NCBI GenBank assembly: GCA_900759665.1
Contig: CAAEWE010000060.1
Location: forward strand, 1 to 41,196
DNA from: Lachnospiraceae bacterium
GTDB lineage: Bacteria; Bacillota; Clostridia; Lachnospirales; Lachnospiraceae
Length of the DNA stretch: 41,196 bases
Direction of reading: 5' to 3'
Each line of letters starts with the position of its first letter. Within the stretch, counting starts at the first letter, position 1. The notes under the pieces were generated by a model. That model worked only from the letters and a program-made list of their open reading frames with translations. It was not told where the DNA came from and made no database searches. The translations under genes and the position numbers were made by a program. Shown in pieces: positions 15,707 to 24,127 of this stretch.

Positions 15707-16222
15707 ATGATAGTAATAAAAATTATAGATATAAAAAATTTTATGGCTCATTTATTGTTACAGGAAACCTTTGACCGGTTTCTTCTTTTTGAAGCGAAGG
15801 CGGTTACTTCGTCTGAATTGGTGCTGAAAGGAAAAAGACACGAAAACTGGTATGACAGTGAACAGTGGGAACAGATGCGGCAGGAAATGGGATTGCATGA
15901 CTACCGGTATATGAAATGGGGAGAGATAAGAGAGATGGTTTTTCATTTTATTAAAGGCAAAAAAACACCGGACAAAATGTACATTGATCTGGAGACATCG
16001 GAGAAACAGCGGCAGCAGATCCTGGAGAGTATATGCACGTCAGAAAATCGGGAAATGCCTGCACTCCGGCTGCAGATCCGGTTTGAGAAGGGCGAGCTGC
16101 TGATGGTGCCGGTTGTCTCTTATCCTGTCTTTACGATGGACAAACCAGAGGAGAGTTTATGGGAAGAGGCACTGCAATCCTTTTTGCGGCACTATCAGAT
16201 CGCATTTGAAAAAGAAAGTTAA
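15707..16222 (+). CDS. DUF5721-like protein, function unknown
   Basis: A soluble 171-residue protein that begins with IKIIDIKNFMAHLLLQETFD and continues with a KWGEIREMVFHFIKGKKTP segment. I associate this pattern with DUF5721, a Lachnospiraceae family without known function. No catalytic motif or membrane segment is visible. The start at 15707 has a weak AGCAGG upstream; a start at 15686 (seven residues longer) is possible. It is followed by its own terminator, so it is separate from the pilus operon. The family name is recalled from memory and moderately certain. Confidence 0.7.
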   Translation: MIVIKIIDIKNFMAHLLLQETFDRFLLFEAKAVTSSELVLKGKRHENWYDSEQWEQMRQEMGLHDYRYMKWGEIREMVFHFIKGKKTPDKMYIDLETSEKQRQQILESICTSENREMPALRLQIRFEKGELLMVPVVSYPVFTMDKPEESLWEEALQSFLRHYQIAFEKES

Positions 16223-16226
16223 TAAG

Positions 16227-16250
16227 AAGCAGGTGATTGCCTGCTTTTTT
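16227..16250 (+). terminator. Terminator after the DUF5721-like gene
   Basis: AAGCAGG (16227-16233) pairs with CCTGCTT (16240-16246) and runs into a T6 tract, directly after the stop codon. It separates this gene from the pil operon promoter. Confidence 0.85.
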
Positions 16251-16261
16251 CAGTTTGAAGG

Positions 16262-16287
16262 AATTTACGTAAATCGTTACGTAAATT
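16262..16287. promoter_or_regulatory. Tandem palindromes upstream of the pil promoter (candidate activator site)
   Basis: AATTTACGTAA (16262-16272) and TTACGTAAATT (16277-16287) form a perfect 11-bp inverted repeat with a 4-bp spacer. Each half contains the self-palindrome TTACGTAA. The site ends 12 bp before the -35 box, roughly -73 to -48 from the expected start, where activators usually bind. The cognate regulator is not in the window. Confidence 0.55.
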
Positions 16288-16299
16288 TCCCGTTTCCGC

Positions 16300-16328
16300 T
16301 TGCTAAATGAGCCATAAACGTATATAAT
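16300..16328 (+). promoter_or_regulatory. Promoter of the pilB-pilT unit
   Basis: TTGCTA (16300-16305) and a perfect TATAAT (16323-16328) are 17 bp apart. The expected start near 16335 gives a leader of about 138 nt before pilB. The imperfect -35 fits activation from the upstream palindromes. Confidence 0.65.
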
Positions 16329-16341
16329 AATATAAATATGC

Positions 16342-16442
16342 AGGCACAAACGAATAAAGAATGATGTACGAGGAATTACATCTGTTGTGCCTATGCCCGA
16401 ACGGGACAAAGGAGAGGAGGGTGCCAGAACGAGTGCGGCACC
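16342..16442 (+). ncRNA. Structured 5' leader of pilB with two possible pairings
   Basis: AGGCACAA (16342-16349) pairs with TTGTGCCT (16385-16392), enclosing a GATGTA/TACATC hairpin (16363-16382). A CCC/GGG hairpin follows (16396-16405), then GGTGCC (16420-16425) with GGCACC (16437-16442) just before the ribosome site. GGCAC and GTGCC each occur twice, so alternative, mutually exclusive pairings are possible. It does not match the c-di-GMP-I or -II riboswitch patterns I know. No ligand can be named. Confidence 0.4.
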
Positions 16443-16472
16443 TGTGAAAAAGGATGAATAGGGGGATCTAGC

Positions 16473-18212
16473 ATGGATAATTCGATTGCAAGCAGATTGC
16501 GCAGAAAGAAACGACTGGGAGATTTGCTGCTTGGAGCGGGTGTTATTACACAGGAGCAGTTGGAAGAGGCCTTAAAGAGACAGAAGGAAGCCGGTAATGG
16601 ACAGAAGCTTGGTATGACTCTTGTCGACATGGGCATCATGAACGATGAGATCATTGCAGAGGCACTTTGCCACCAGATGGGATTGGAGCGTGTACATCTG
16701 GCGGGTATTACCATTGAGGATGAGGTGCTGGCTCTGGTAGACGAGAAGGTTCTGCGTAAGTATATGCTTTTACCGTATGAGTTTGCTCCGGACAATCCCA
16801 ATGTCCTTCGTGTAGCATTTTCGGATCCGCTGGATATGATCGCGATGGATGACCTGTCGATCATCACCGGTATGCAGATTGAGGTTCGTGTTACCACGGT
16901 CAAGGATGTATCCCAGGCATTGGATCGTTTCTATGGTAATTCCGAGGCGATGAAGGTGGCAGATCAGTTTGCCGCTGAGCGTCGTGAGAAGTATGGCAAT
17001 AATAAGGACGGCAAAGAGGAGTCTGAGGAGGTTAAGCAGGCGCCGATCGTTCGTCTGGTCAATCAGATCATTGAGCAGGCAGTACATAAAAGAACATCCG
17101 ATATTCATTTTGAACCGCTGGAGAATCAGCTCCGTATCCGGTTCCGTGTCGATGGTGTGCTTCAGGAGGCGATGCGTCATGATATTTCATTGCTGTCAGC
17201 GATGGTTGCGCGTATCAAGATCGTTGGCGGTATGGATATTTCCGAAAAGCGTAAACCACAGGATGGCCGTATGACACAGATCGTCGATCGGCAGGAGTAC
17301 GATATCCGTGTATCTATTCTTCCGACAGTATATGGTGAGAAGATCGTTATGCGTCTTGCTCAGAAGACTGCCCTCAGCCGTGATAAGAAAGATCTTGGAT
17401 TTGAGCCGGAGGAGCTTCACCGGTTTGAGGATATTCTGAAGCATCCAAATGGCATTATGCTTGTTACAGGACCTACCGGTTCCGGTAAATCAACGACTCT
17501 TTATACGGCACTCAGTGAGTTAAATACCGATGAAGTAAATATCATTACGGTAGAGGATCCGGTCGAGGCCAATATCAATGGTATCAATCAGGTGCAGGTA
17601 AATGCCAAAGCGGGACTTACCTTTGCCGCGGCACTTCGTTCCATTCTGCGTCAGGATCCGGATATTATCATGATCGGTGAGATCCGAGACGGTGAGACAG
17701 CCGGCATTGCCGTTGAGTCCGCTATCACGGGTCACTTGGTAGTTAGTACACTCCATACGAACAGTGCGGCAAGTACCATCAGCCGTCTGGCGGATATGGG
17801 TATTGAGAATTATCTGATCTCCGATGCGGTGATCGGAGTAATCGCACAGCGACTTCTTCGCCGCGTCTGTCCGCGATGTAAGCGTATGGTGCCGGCAGAT
17901 GATCTCGAGAAGAAGGAGCTTGGTATCCCGGAGGAGAAGTGGGGCGAGGAAGTATTGATCCCTCATATTGAGCCAAATGAGGAGTGTCTGGAGTGTGGCG
18001 GCGCCGGTTACAAAGGACGTATCGGTATCTACGAGATCATGCAGATGTCACCAAATCTCAAGCGTATCATTGCAACTGGTGGTACAGCGGAGGAGCTGGA
18101 GAAGCAGGCGATCGCAGAAGGCATGAATACGCTTGTTATGTCAGCGAACAAACAGGTATTGAAGGGTATTACGACACTGCAGGAAGTACATCGTGTCGCT
18201 TATGATAATTAA
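16473..18212 (+). CDS. pilB: Type IV pilus assembly ATPase PilB with MshEN domain
   Basis: The extension motor of the pilus, a hexameric cytoplasmic ATPase of 579 residues. The N-terminal MshEN part carries two 24-residue c-di-GMP motifs, at 14-37 (RLG...LL..G...Q37) and 45-68 (KLG...LV..G...Q68), matching the consensus positions. The catalytic domain has Walker A GPTGSGKST at 333-341, the VEDPVE Asp box, Walker B-like IMIGEIRD and the His box HLVSTLHTN (VVSTLHTN in sequence). A tetracysteine zinc motif, CPRC (466-469) and CLEC (505-508), is typical of PilB/GspE. The start follows GGGGG. pilT starts 26 bp downstream, so the two motors are co-transcribed. Confidence 0.96.
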   Translation: MDNSIASRLRRKKRLGDLLLGAGVITQEQLEEALKRQKEAGNGQKLGMTLVDMGIMNDEIIAEALCHQMGLERVHLAGITIEDEVLALVDEKVLRKYMLLPYEFAPDNPNVLRVAFSDPLDMIAMDDLSIITGMQIEVRVTTVKDVSQALDRFYGNSEAMKVADQFAAERREKYGNNKDGKEESEEVKQAPIVRLVNQIIEQAVHKRTSDIHFEPLENQLRIRFRVDGVLQEAMRHDISLLSAMVARIKIVGGMDISEKRKPQDGRMTQIVDRQEYDIRVSILPTVYGEKIVMRLAQKTALSRDKKDLGFEPEELHRFEDILKHPNGIMLVTGPTGSGKSTTLYTALSELNTDEVNIITVEDPVEANINGINQVQVNAKAGLTFAAALRSILRQDPDIIMIGEIRDGETAGIAVESAITGHLVVSTLHTNSAASTISRLADMGIENYLISDAVIGVIAQRLLRRVCPRCKRMVPADDLEKKELGIPEEKWGEEVLIPHIEPNEECLECGGAGYKGRIGIYEIMQMSPNLKRIIATGGTAEELEKQAIAEGMNTLVMSANKQVLKGITTLQEVHRVAYDN

Positions 18213-18238
18213 TCTATAGAATATGGAGGGTTTACAAA

Positions 18239-19297
18239 ATGGAAATCACAATGGACAGTTTGCTGGAAATTGCCAGAGACGTGGGAGCATCCGACGTACA
18301 TATCACGGTGGGGCTTCCGCCGAAGATGCGTGTAAATGGTACGCTTGAGGACATTATTCCTCATGTGCTGACCTCTCATGATACACAGACACTGGTTCTT
18401 TCTATTATGAATGAGAGACAGGTTGCTACCCTAAAGAGAGATGGTGAGGCGGATTTCTCTTATAGTACAGAAGCGTTGGGACGATTCCGTTGTAATGTGT
18501 TCCGTCAGAAGAATTCCTTTGCAGCAGTACTTCGTCTGATCAATACTGTGATTCCGGCACCGGAGAAGTTAGGTCTCCCATGGTCTGTTATGGATCTTGC
18601 CAAAAGAAAACGTGGTCTGGTACTGGTTACAGGACCTACCGGTAGTGGTAAGTCTACGACACTGGCATCATTGATCAATATGATCAATGAGAATCGTAAA
18701 GAGCATATTATTACATTGGAGGACCCGATCGAGTACCTTCATAAGCATAAAAACTCTATTGTCAATCAGCGAGAGATCGGATTTGATACCCTTTCCTTTG
18801 CAAATGGTATCCGTGCAGCACTTCGTGAGGATCCGGATGTTATCCTTGTCGGAGAGATGCGTGACCAGGAGACGATCGGTGCAGCCATTACCGCAGCCGA
18901 GACCGGTCACCTGGTATTCTCCACACTGCATACCATTGGTGCGGCAGCAACCATCGACCGCGTGATCGACGTATTTCCGCCACATCAGCAGCAGCAGATC
19001 CGTGTGCAGCTTGCAATGGTACTGCTGGCAGTTATCTCCCAGCAGCTGATGCCGACCTCTGACGGTAAGGGGCGAGTTGCGGCGTATGAGGTTATGCATA
19101 CGGTACCGGCGATTGCAAGTAATATCCGTGATGCAAAGACACATCAGATCCCATCCACGATCCAGACCAGCAAAAAGATGGGTATGCAGACCATGGATGA
19201 TGCGATCTTTGATCTGTATCATGATCTGAAGATCTCCGCAGATACTGCATTGGAGTTCGCTCAGGAGCCGGAGGTTCTCAAACGTAAATTGTTCTAA
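18239..19297 (+). CDS. pilT: Type IV pilus retraction ATPase PilT
   Basis: A 352-residue motor that depolymerises the pilus and powers twitching. Walker A GPTGSGKST is at 132-140. The family motifs GIRAALREDPDVILVGEMRD and HLVFSTLHTIGA are present, with a C-terminal helical part ending near residue 352. Unlike PilB it lacks the MshEN domain and the zinc tetracysteine, as expected. ATG follows GGAGG. The presence of PilT indicates retractile pili rather than a secretion-only system. A hairpin-T6 terminator and a new promoter separate it from pilC. Confidence 0.96.
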   Translation: MEITMDSLLEIARDVGASDVHITVGLPPKMRVNGTLEDIIPHVLTSHDTQTLVLSIMNERQVATLKRDGEADFSYSTEALGRFRCNVFRQKNSFAAVLRLINTVIPAPEKLGLPWSVMDLAKRKRGLVLVTGPTGSGKSTTLASLINMINENRKEHIITLEDPIEYLHKHKNSIVNQREIGFDTLSFANGIRAALREDPDVILVGEMRDQETIGAAITAAETGHLVFSTLHTIGAAATIDRVIDVFPPHQQQQIRVQLAMVLLAVISQQLMPTSDGKGRVAAYEVMHTVPAIASNIRDAKTHQIPSTIQTSKKMGMQTMDDAIFDLYHDLKISADTALEFAQEPEVLKRKLF

Positions 19298-19329
19298 TTT
19301 GTCGAATAAAACAGAAATATTTCACAAAG

Positions 19330-19404
19330 ATAGTTCATATAATAGAGACATCATTTGGACAATATGTATAAAAATGAAGTCAAAATTATGTGAACTATTT
19401 TTTA
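19330..19404 (+). terminator. Terminator-like long-loop hairpin after pilT
   Basis: ATAGTTCATATAAT (19330-19343) pairs with ATTATGTGAACTAT (19385-19398) with a single wobble pair, and a T6 tract follows. The loop is about 41 nt, longer than usual, so termination may be partial. The rest of the 264-bp pilT-pilC spacer holds a promoter and two small hairpins, TGTATATA/TATATACA (19468-19497) and TGTGAG/CTCACA just before the pilC ribosome site. Confidence 0.6.
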
Positions 19405-19424
19405 TAGAAATTTAATAAATGCCG

Positions 19425-19453
19425 TTGAAAAAATAAGACGAATGTAGTAAAAT
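19425..19453 (+). promoter_or_regulatory. Promoter of the pilC-pilA-pilD unit
   Basis: TTGAAA (19425-19430) and TAAAAT (19448-19453) are 17 bp apart. This would drive pilC, pilin and downstream genes independently of pilBT, with a leader of about 100 nt. Confidence 0.6.
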
Positions 19454-19561
19454 CAAGAAAGTGATACTGTATATAGCTATCGGGGATGTTATATACAACA
19501 CAAATAAACGACCCATTGTGAGTATGACATCTCACACAGAGGGGTAGAAAAGGGTGATGAA

Positions 19562-20776
19562 TTGGCAGCATTTAATTATGTGGCGGTAGACGCCAATGGT
19601 AAACAAAAGAAGGGAACTCTGGAAGCCGCCAATGAGGCAGCTGCAAGGAATTCTCTGAAGGCAGAGGGACTGATCCCAATCAGTGTGGAGATACCAAATG
19701 CGTTGAATCGGGATATTGAGATCAGTATTGGTAAGAAGGTTAAATCCAGAGATCTCTCTGTATTCTGTAAACAGTTTGAGAGCATACTTCATGCCGGTGT
19801 TACAGTGATTCAGGCACTTCAGATGATCACCGACCAGGTGACAAATAAGTATCTGAAGAAAGCACTGGATCAGACACGTATTCTGGTAGAGAAGGGTGAG
19901 TCTTTGGCAGATGCCATGAGGGCACAGGAGGGGATCTTCCCGGATATGCTTTTGAATATGGTGGAGGCCGGTGAAGCATCTGGTAGCTTGGAGACGTCTT
20001 TTCAACGAATGGCAGAGCAGTTTGAAAAGGACTCGAAGACATCCAGCATGATCAAGCAGGCAATGATCTATCCAATCGTGCTTCTGGTGGTTGTGGCAGG
20101 CGTCGTTGTATTGATGCTTACCTATATTATTCCTCAGTTTAAGGAGACACTTGAGGGAGCAGGTATGGATCTTCCGGCAATTACGAAAGCGGTTATGGCA
20201 ATGAGTGATGGCTTGATCAAATGGTGGTGGCTGGTAGCGATCATCATTGTGGCGGTTGTTGTGACGTTTCGTGTTTGGTCTAAGACAGAGACTGGAGCGA
20301 TCGTGTTGGGGCGTGTTCTTCTTCGCATCCCACTTGTTGGTGATCTTCAGATCAAGTCAGCCGCAGCAAGACTTGCACGTACTCTTAGCACTTTGATGGC
20401 ATCCGGCATTCCGATGGTAGATGCTATTTCGATTGTTACGAAGCTGATGTCCAACCGGATTGTTCAGAAGGTGATGGAAGAGGCGAGAGGAGAAGTGGAA
20501 CGAGGAACACCGTTGTCGGTACCCCTTCGTGATTCGGGAGTATTTCCACCGCTTCTTTATAATATGGCTGCGATCGGTGAGGAAACCGGTAATATGGAGG
20601 AAATGCTGGAACATGCGGCAGACTTCTACGAGGAGGAAGTGGAGAATGCAACCAAGGCAGTGACTGCCATTATGGAACCGGTGATCATTGTGTTGATGGC
20701 TGGTGTGGTTGTGCCGATCATGTTTGCGATCATGGCGCCAATGATGTCTATGTACACGGCAGCAGAGAATGCATAA
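19562..20776 (+). CDS. pilC: Type IV pilus inner-membrane platform protein PilC
   Basis: A 404-residue polytopic protein that links the ATPases to pilin polymerisation. It has two repeated T2SSF domains (about 70-190 and 270-395) with membrane segments near 165-190, 218-240 and 370-395. Family motifs include LSVFCKQFESILHAGV and, in the second repeat, LARTLSTLMASGIPMVDA. The short N-terminal region FNYVAVDANGKQKKG is typical. The start is TTG at 19562, preceded by AAGGGTG; no in-frame ATG fits. It is the first gene of the second pil transcription unit. Confidence 0.95.
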   Translation: MAAFNYVAVDANGKQKKGTLEAANEAAARNSLKAEGLIPISVEIPNALNRDIEISIGKKVKSRDLSVFCKQFESILHAGVTVIQALQMITDQVTNKYLKKALDQTRILVEKGESLADAMRAQEGIFPDMLLNMVEAGEASGSLETSFQRMAEQFEKDSKTSSMIKQAMIYPIVLLVVVAGVVVLMLTYIIPQFKETLEGAGMDLPAITKAVMAMSDGLIKWWWLVAIIIVAVVVTFRVWSKTETGAIVLGRVLLRIPLVGDLQIKSAAARLARTLSTLMASGIPMVDAISIVTKLMSNRIVQKVMEEARGEVERGTPLSVPLRDSGVFPPLLYNMAAIGEETGNMEEMLEHAADFYEEEVENATKAVTAIMEPVIIVLMAGVVVPIMFAIMAPMMSMYTAAENA

Positions 20777-20896
20777 AGATGTTGTTTGCATAGATGACAT
20801 GGATATGCAGGGGCATATCAGAATTTACTTTGATCTTGGGGCTGTGCCAAGCAGTCTTTTGATAAATAAAAATTAAATGAAAAGGAGATTATTATT

Positions 20897-21388
20897 ATGA
20901 AGAAAGTTATCAAGAATTATCTCGCAAAGTTGCAGGAAAATGACAAGAAAGGTTTCTCTCTTGTTGAGTTGATCATCGTTATGGCTATCATGGCTATCCT
21001 TGTTGGTGTCGTAGCATCTCAGGTGCTTCCTTACATGGAGAAGTCTCGTCAGTCTAAGGATCAGCAGATCTTAAGCTCACTGTGTACTGATATCACATCT
21101 GCAATTGCACAGAGTGGTGAGTCTTGTAAAGGTGGTTCTGCAGCATTGACAAGTCTTGCAACTATTGCAAATGACAAGACTACAGCAGAGTTACAGTCGC
21201 TCAGAAGTGATAAGACTCTTGCTCAGATTAATACAGAGTCATCAGGAGCACTTGGCTCTAAGTTGATGAAGGGTAAGAGCATTTGCGTAGAGGTTAACAA
21301 TTCTAACGGTAAGATTGCAGTTTGGGCTGGTGCTGTAGGATCTAAACCGGCAGCAGGTTCTAAGAACCTTGTTGAGAACGAGCAGTAA
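20897..21388 (+). CDS. pilA: Major type IV pilin (prepilin)
   Basis: A 163-residue prepilin and probable main pilus subunit. The leader is 19 residues and ends in KKG; cleavage before Phe20 gives FSLVELIIVMAIMAIL, with Glu at +5, the classic polymerisation helix. The mature protein of about 144 residues has a small globular head rich in Ser, Ala and Thr. It contains three cysteines, so at most one disulfide. A strong AAGGAG site precedes the ATG. Its position between pilC and pilD and the high-expression codon pattern fit the major subunit. A weak hairpin (CTTGG/CCAAG, 20835-20851) lies upstream. Confidence 0.9.
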   Translation: MKKVIKNYLAKLQENDKKGFSLVELIIVMAIMAILVGVVASQVLPYMEKSRQSKDQQILSSLCTDITSAIAQSGESCKGGSAALTSLATIANDKTTAELQSLRSDKTLAQINTESSGALGSKLMKGKSICVEVNNSNGKIAVWAGAVGSKPAAGSKNLVENEQ

Positions 21389-21418
21389 TTGAAAATATTA
21401 CTTATAGGAGCCTAAGTC

Positions 21419-22186
21419 ATGTCAGTAACAGCGATAACCACATTTTTATACATATTTGTCTTTCTCTTCGGGATCGTGATCGGCAGTTTCTTAAATGTCT
21501 GCATCTATCGCATTCCATTGAAGGAAAGCATAGTGTTTCCACACTCCCATTGTATGACTTGTGGTTATCAGCTGCACTGGTATGATCTGGTTCCGCTATT
21601 TAGCTTTTTATTTCTAAGGGGCAGATGCAGGAAGTGTCACACAAAGTTATCGCTTCAGTATCCCTTAGTGGAAGGCATGAATGGAGCATTATATGTGATC
21701 GTTTTCTTGGCGAACGGTTGGAATTATATGAGTGTCGTATATTGTCTCCTGACATCCGCCCTTATTGTTTTAAGTGTCCTTGATTTCCGCACAATGGAGA
21801 TCGCGGACGGTATTAATTTATTTGTTTTATTGCTGGGGATTGCAGCAACATTACTTGACATAGGTGCATGGAAGGATCACGTGATCGGAATGTTTTCTGT
21901 CAGCGTGTTTCTTTTGATTATCTATCTTGTCACCGTTGGCAGGGGAATCGGCGGGGGCGATATTAAGTTAATGTTTGGTGCGGGTCTGCTGCTTGGATGG
22001 AAAGGTGCTGTTTTGGCATTTTTCTTGGGATGTATCATTGGTTCAGTGATTCATCTGATCCGTATGGCAGTGAGCCATGCAGAGCATCGTCTGGCACTAG
22101 GTCCCTATCTGTCTGTGGGTATCTGGATTACAGCATTATGGGGAACACCAATGATTGATTGGTATATTGGTATGATTAAAATGTGA
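21419..22186 (+). CDS. pilD: Prepilin peptidase / N-methyltransferase PilD
   Basis: A 255-residue bifunctional membrane aspartyl protease that removes prepilin leaders and methylates the new N-terminus. The N-terminal domain has FGIVIGSFLNVCIYRIP and two CxxC pairs (CMTC, CRKC) typical of the methyltransferase half. The catalytic aspartates are visible in LDFRTMEIAD and in GGGDIKLM. About seven membrane segments are present. It starts 30 bp after the pilin stop behind a TAGGAG site. It processes the major pilin and most minor pilins encoded downstream. The following 197-bp spacer holds only weak promoter-like sequence (TTGACG at 22225). Confidence 0.95.
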   Translation: MSVTAITTFLYIFVFLFGIVIGSFLNVCIYRIPLKESIVFPHSHCMTCGYQLHWYDLVPLFSFLFLRGRCRKCHTKLSLQYPLVEGMNGALYVIVFLANGWNYMSVVYCLLTSALIVLSVLDFRTMEIADGINLFVLLLGIAATLLDIGAWKDHVIGMFSVSVFLLIIYLVTVGRGIGGGDIKLMFGAGLLLGWKGAVLAFFLGCIIGSVIHLIRMAVSHAEHRLALGPYLSVGIWITALWGTPMIDWYIGMIKM

Positions 22187-22383
22187 TCGGCAGTTTTTTA
22201 GTGTCGGATCATTTGTAACCGTTATTGACGTTTTATTCAGAAGATGGCAGTAATTTTGCTGTCACAGAGAGTTTAACAGCGAGCTTACCATGAGCATAGC
22301 GTTAGGCTCCATTTTGCAGTTATTCTGCATACGTTGAATTTTGTGTGATGCAAAAATATTGAGACAGGGAGGAAAAGTACGAT

Positions 22384-24102
22384 ATGGCAAAACATGTACT
22401 TAGTATTGAAATTGGTACACAGGTGACCAAGATTGTTGAGATTGATTATAAAAAGAAAAATCCGCATGTATACCGTGCAGTAAGCTTTGCAACACCGGAG
22501 GGTGTCATTGAAGATGGTGTCATCCGTGATAAGGATGTTCTGGCAGTGGCGTTCCGTAATGAACTGGCAGAGGCCGGAATGAAAGAAAAGAGTGTTGTTT
22601 TTTCAATTGCATCCAGTAAGATCGCAACTCGTGAGGTAACACTTCCAAATGTTAAGGAAAACAAGATCGGAGCCCTTGTTCAGGCAACGGCACAGGAGTA
22701 TTTCCCAATTGATCTGACAGATTATACATTAGCATATTCTCTGCTGGAGACGATCAAGGAGGGAAAGGAAAAGTCTTATAAGGTGCTTTTACTGGCTGCC
22801 CCGGATGATCTGGTAGATAACTATTATAATTTCGCCAAGGAGATGGACTTCAATATTGAAGCGTTGGATTACTTTGGTAATGGTTCTATGCAGGTACTTA
22901 AGAAAGAGATTGTTCTTGACTATTGTGCTTGTATCCAGATCAGTGGCAACACAACGATGATCAACTTTATGAATGAAGGCCAGCAGTTAATGCAGCGTAC
23001 TATTCCACAGGGTATTTTTAATGTAGCTGAGGCGATGGTTCTCAGTAATGAGTGTATGATTGAGGATATGGATACGGCATGTGAGGCTCTCTGCAGGGAT
23101 AAACTGGTATGCCGGAGTCTGGATTATCGTGGTCTGGATGATGATGAAAGTATTGTCAGTGCCCGTATGACAGAGGAGCAGTGGAGACAGCAGGAGGCAA
23201 GTAAGTCATCACGTAAGGTCGTTACTGATGCAGTGGGCGAGATTCTCTTGAGTGTGCTTCGTGTTATTGACTTCTTCAAATCAAAATATCAGGGTGTGGA
23301 GCTTTCCAGTATTTATATTACCGGTATGGGCTGCAAAGTGGCCGGTATTGAGGAGCTGTTTGAAAATGAGCTGGGAATTCCGACCCAGAGAATGGAGCAT
23401 CTGGTGAATGTATCCTTCCCTCGTCACTTCAGCGAAGGACTTTACAACCAGACAGAGTATATCGCCGTTGTCGGTGCTGCAATCGCACCGGTTGGATTTA
23501 AGTCCAAGAATGCTTCCACAGCGGGAGCAGGTGCAGAAGCACTCCGCAATGCACAGCTTGTATTTGGGCTGGCTGTGATCTGTTCCATTGCAATGTGTGC
23601 ATTCTCCTTCCTGCAGTATAATACAGAGAAGCAGAAAAATGATGATCTGACGGCAAGAAAAGAATCATTGTCTTACATTAATAGCGTATTTGAGGAAAAC
23701 AAAGGTATTAAATCTGTTTATGATCAGGTAAATAGTCTGTATACATCTACAGAGACACAGAATGAAAATTTGAACAGTCTTGTGAAACAGTTGGAAGCCA
23801 GCCTTCCAAGAACAATGACAGTAAGCTTTTTACAGTCTTCACAGGATGGAATCAACATGACGATTTCTTCTGAGACTGACATTTCTATTGCAAGAATGCT
23901 AATGAATCTGGAAAAGTTAGAAATGGAAGATAAGGACGGTCAGAAAATACCGGTTCTTACCAATATTTCAATCCCTTCTGTAACAGCAGCAGAGACTGAT
24001 GATGGAAGTACGGCGTACAATTTTACAGTATCCGCACAGTATTATCAGGTGGCGATGGCACAGGCACAGGCAGATGCTGAGTCTGCTCAGGCGGCAAATT
24101 AG
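22384..24102 (+). CDS. Natural PilM-PilN fusion protein
   Basis: A 572-residue fusion of two alignment-complex proteins. Residues 1 to about 370 are PilM, an actin-like (FtsA/ParM-fold) cytoplasmic ATP-binding protein: it starts with LSIEIGTQVTKIVEI and has the late nucleotide-binding motif IYITGMGCKVAGI and GAAIAPVGF. A hinge rich in Ala and Gly follows, then a transmembrane helix at about 392-412 and an outer part (413-572) with a coiled coil and a small alpha/beta domain ending in an Ala/Gln tail, as in PilN. In other systems PilM binds the cytoplasmic N-terminus of separate PilN; here that interface is covalent. GGGAGG precedes the ATG. PilO follows 26 bp downstream. Confidence 0.88.
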   Translation: MAKHVLSIEIGTQVTKIVEIDYKKKNPHVYRAVSFATPEGVIEDGVIRDKDVLAVAFRNELAEAGMKEKSVVFSIASSKIATREVTLPNVKENKIGALVQATAQEYFPIDLTDYTLAYSLLETIKEGKEKSYKVLLLAAPDDLVDNYYNFAKEMDFNIEALDYFGNGSMQVLKKEIVLDYCACIQISGNTTMINFMNEGQQLMQRTIPQGIFNVAEAMVLSNECMIEDMDTACEALCRDKLVCRSLDYRGLDDDESIVSARMTEEQWRQQEASKSSRKVVTDAVGEILLSVLRVIDFFKSKYQGVELSSIYITGMGCKVAGIEELFENELGIPTQRMEHLVNVSFPRHFSEGLYNQTEYIAVVGAAIAPVGFKSKNASTAGAGAEALRNAQLVFGLAVICSIAMCAFSFLQYNTEKQKNDDLTARKESLSYINSVFEENKGIKSVYDQVNSLYTSTETQNENLNSLVKQLEASLPRTMTVSFLQSSQDGINMTISSETDISIARMLMNLEKLEMEDKDGQKIPVLTNISIPSVTAAETDDGSTAYNFTVSAQYYQVAMAQAQADAESAQAAN

Positions 24103-24127
24103 AGGGATAGACAGGAGGATATGAGAT

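Noticed and set aside
16342..16442. c-di-GMP riboswitch before pilB
   Set aside because: The conserved GEMM-I core and the class II pattern I know are not visible, so only an unidentified structured leader is reported.
18668..19222. 184-codon open frame opposite pilT
   Set aside because: Antisense to conserved pilT; the open frame follows from the codon usage of pilT and shows no protein-like features.
22187..22383. Independent promoter before the PilM-PilN gene
   Set aside because: TTGACG at 22225 is paired only with a poor -10 (AGTAAT) at 18 bp; too weak to list as a feature.
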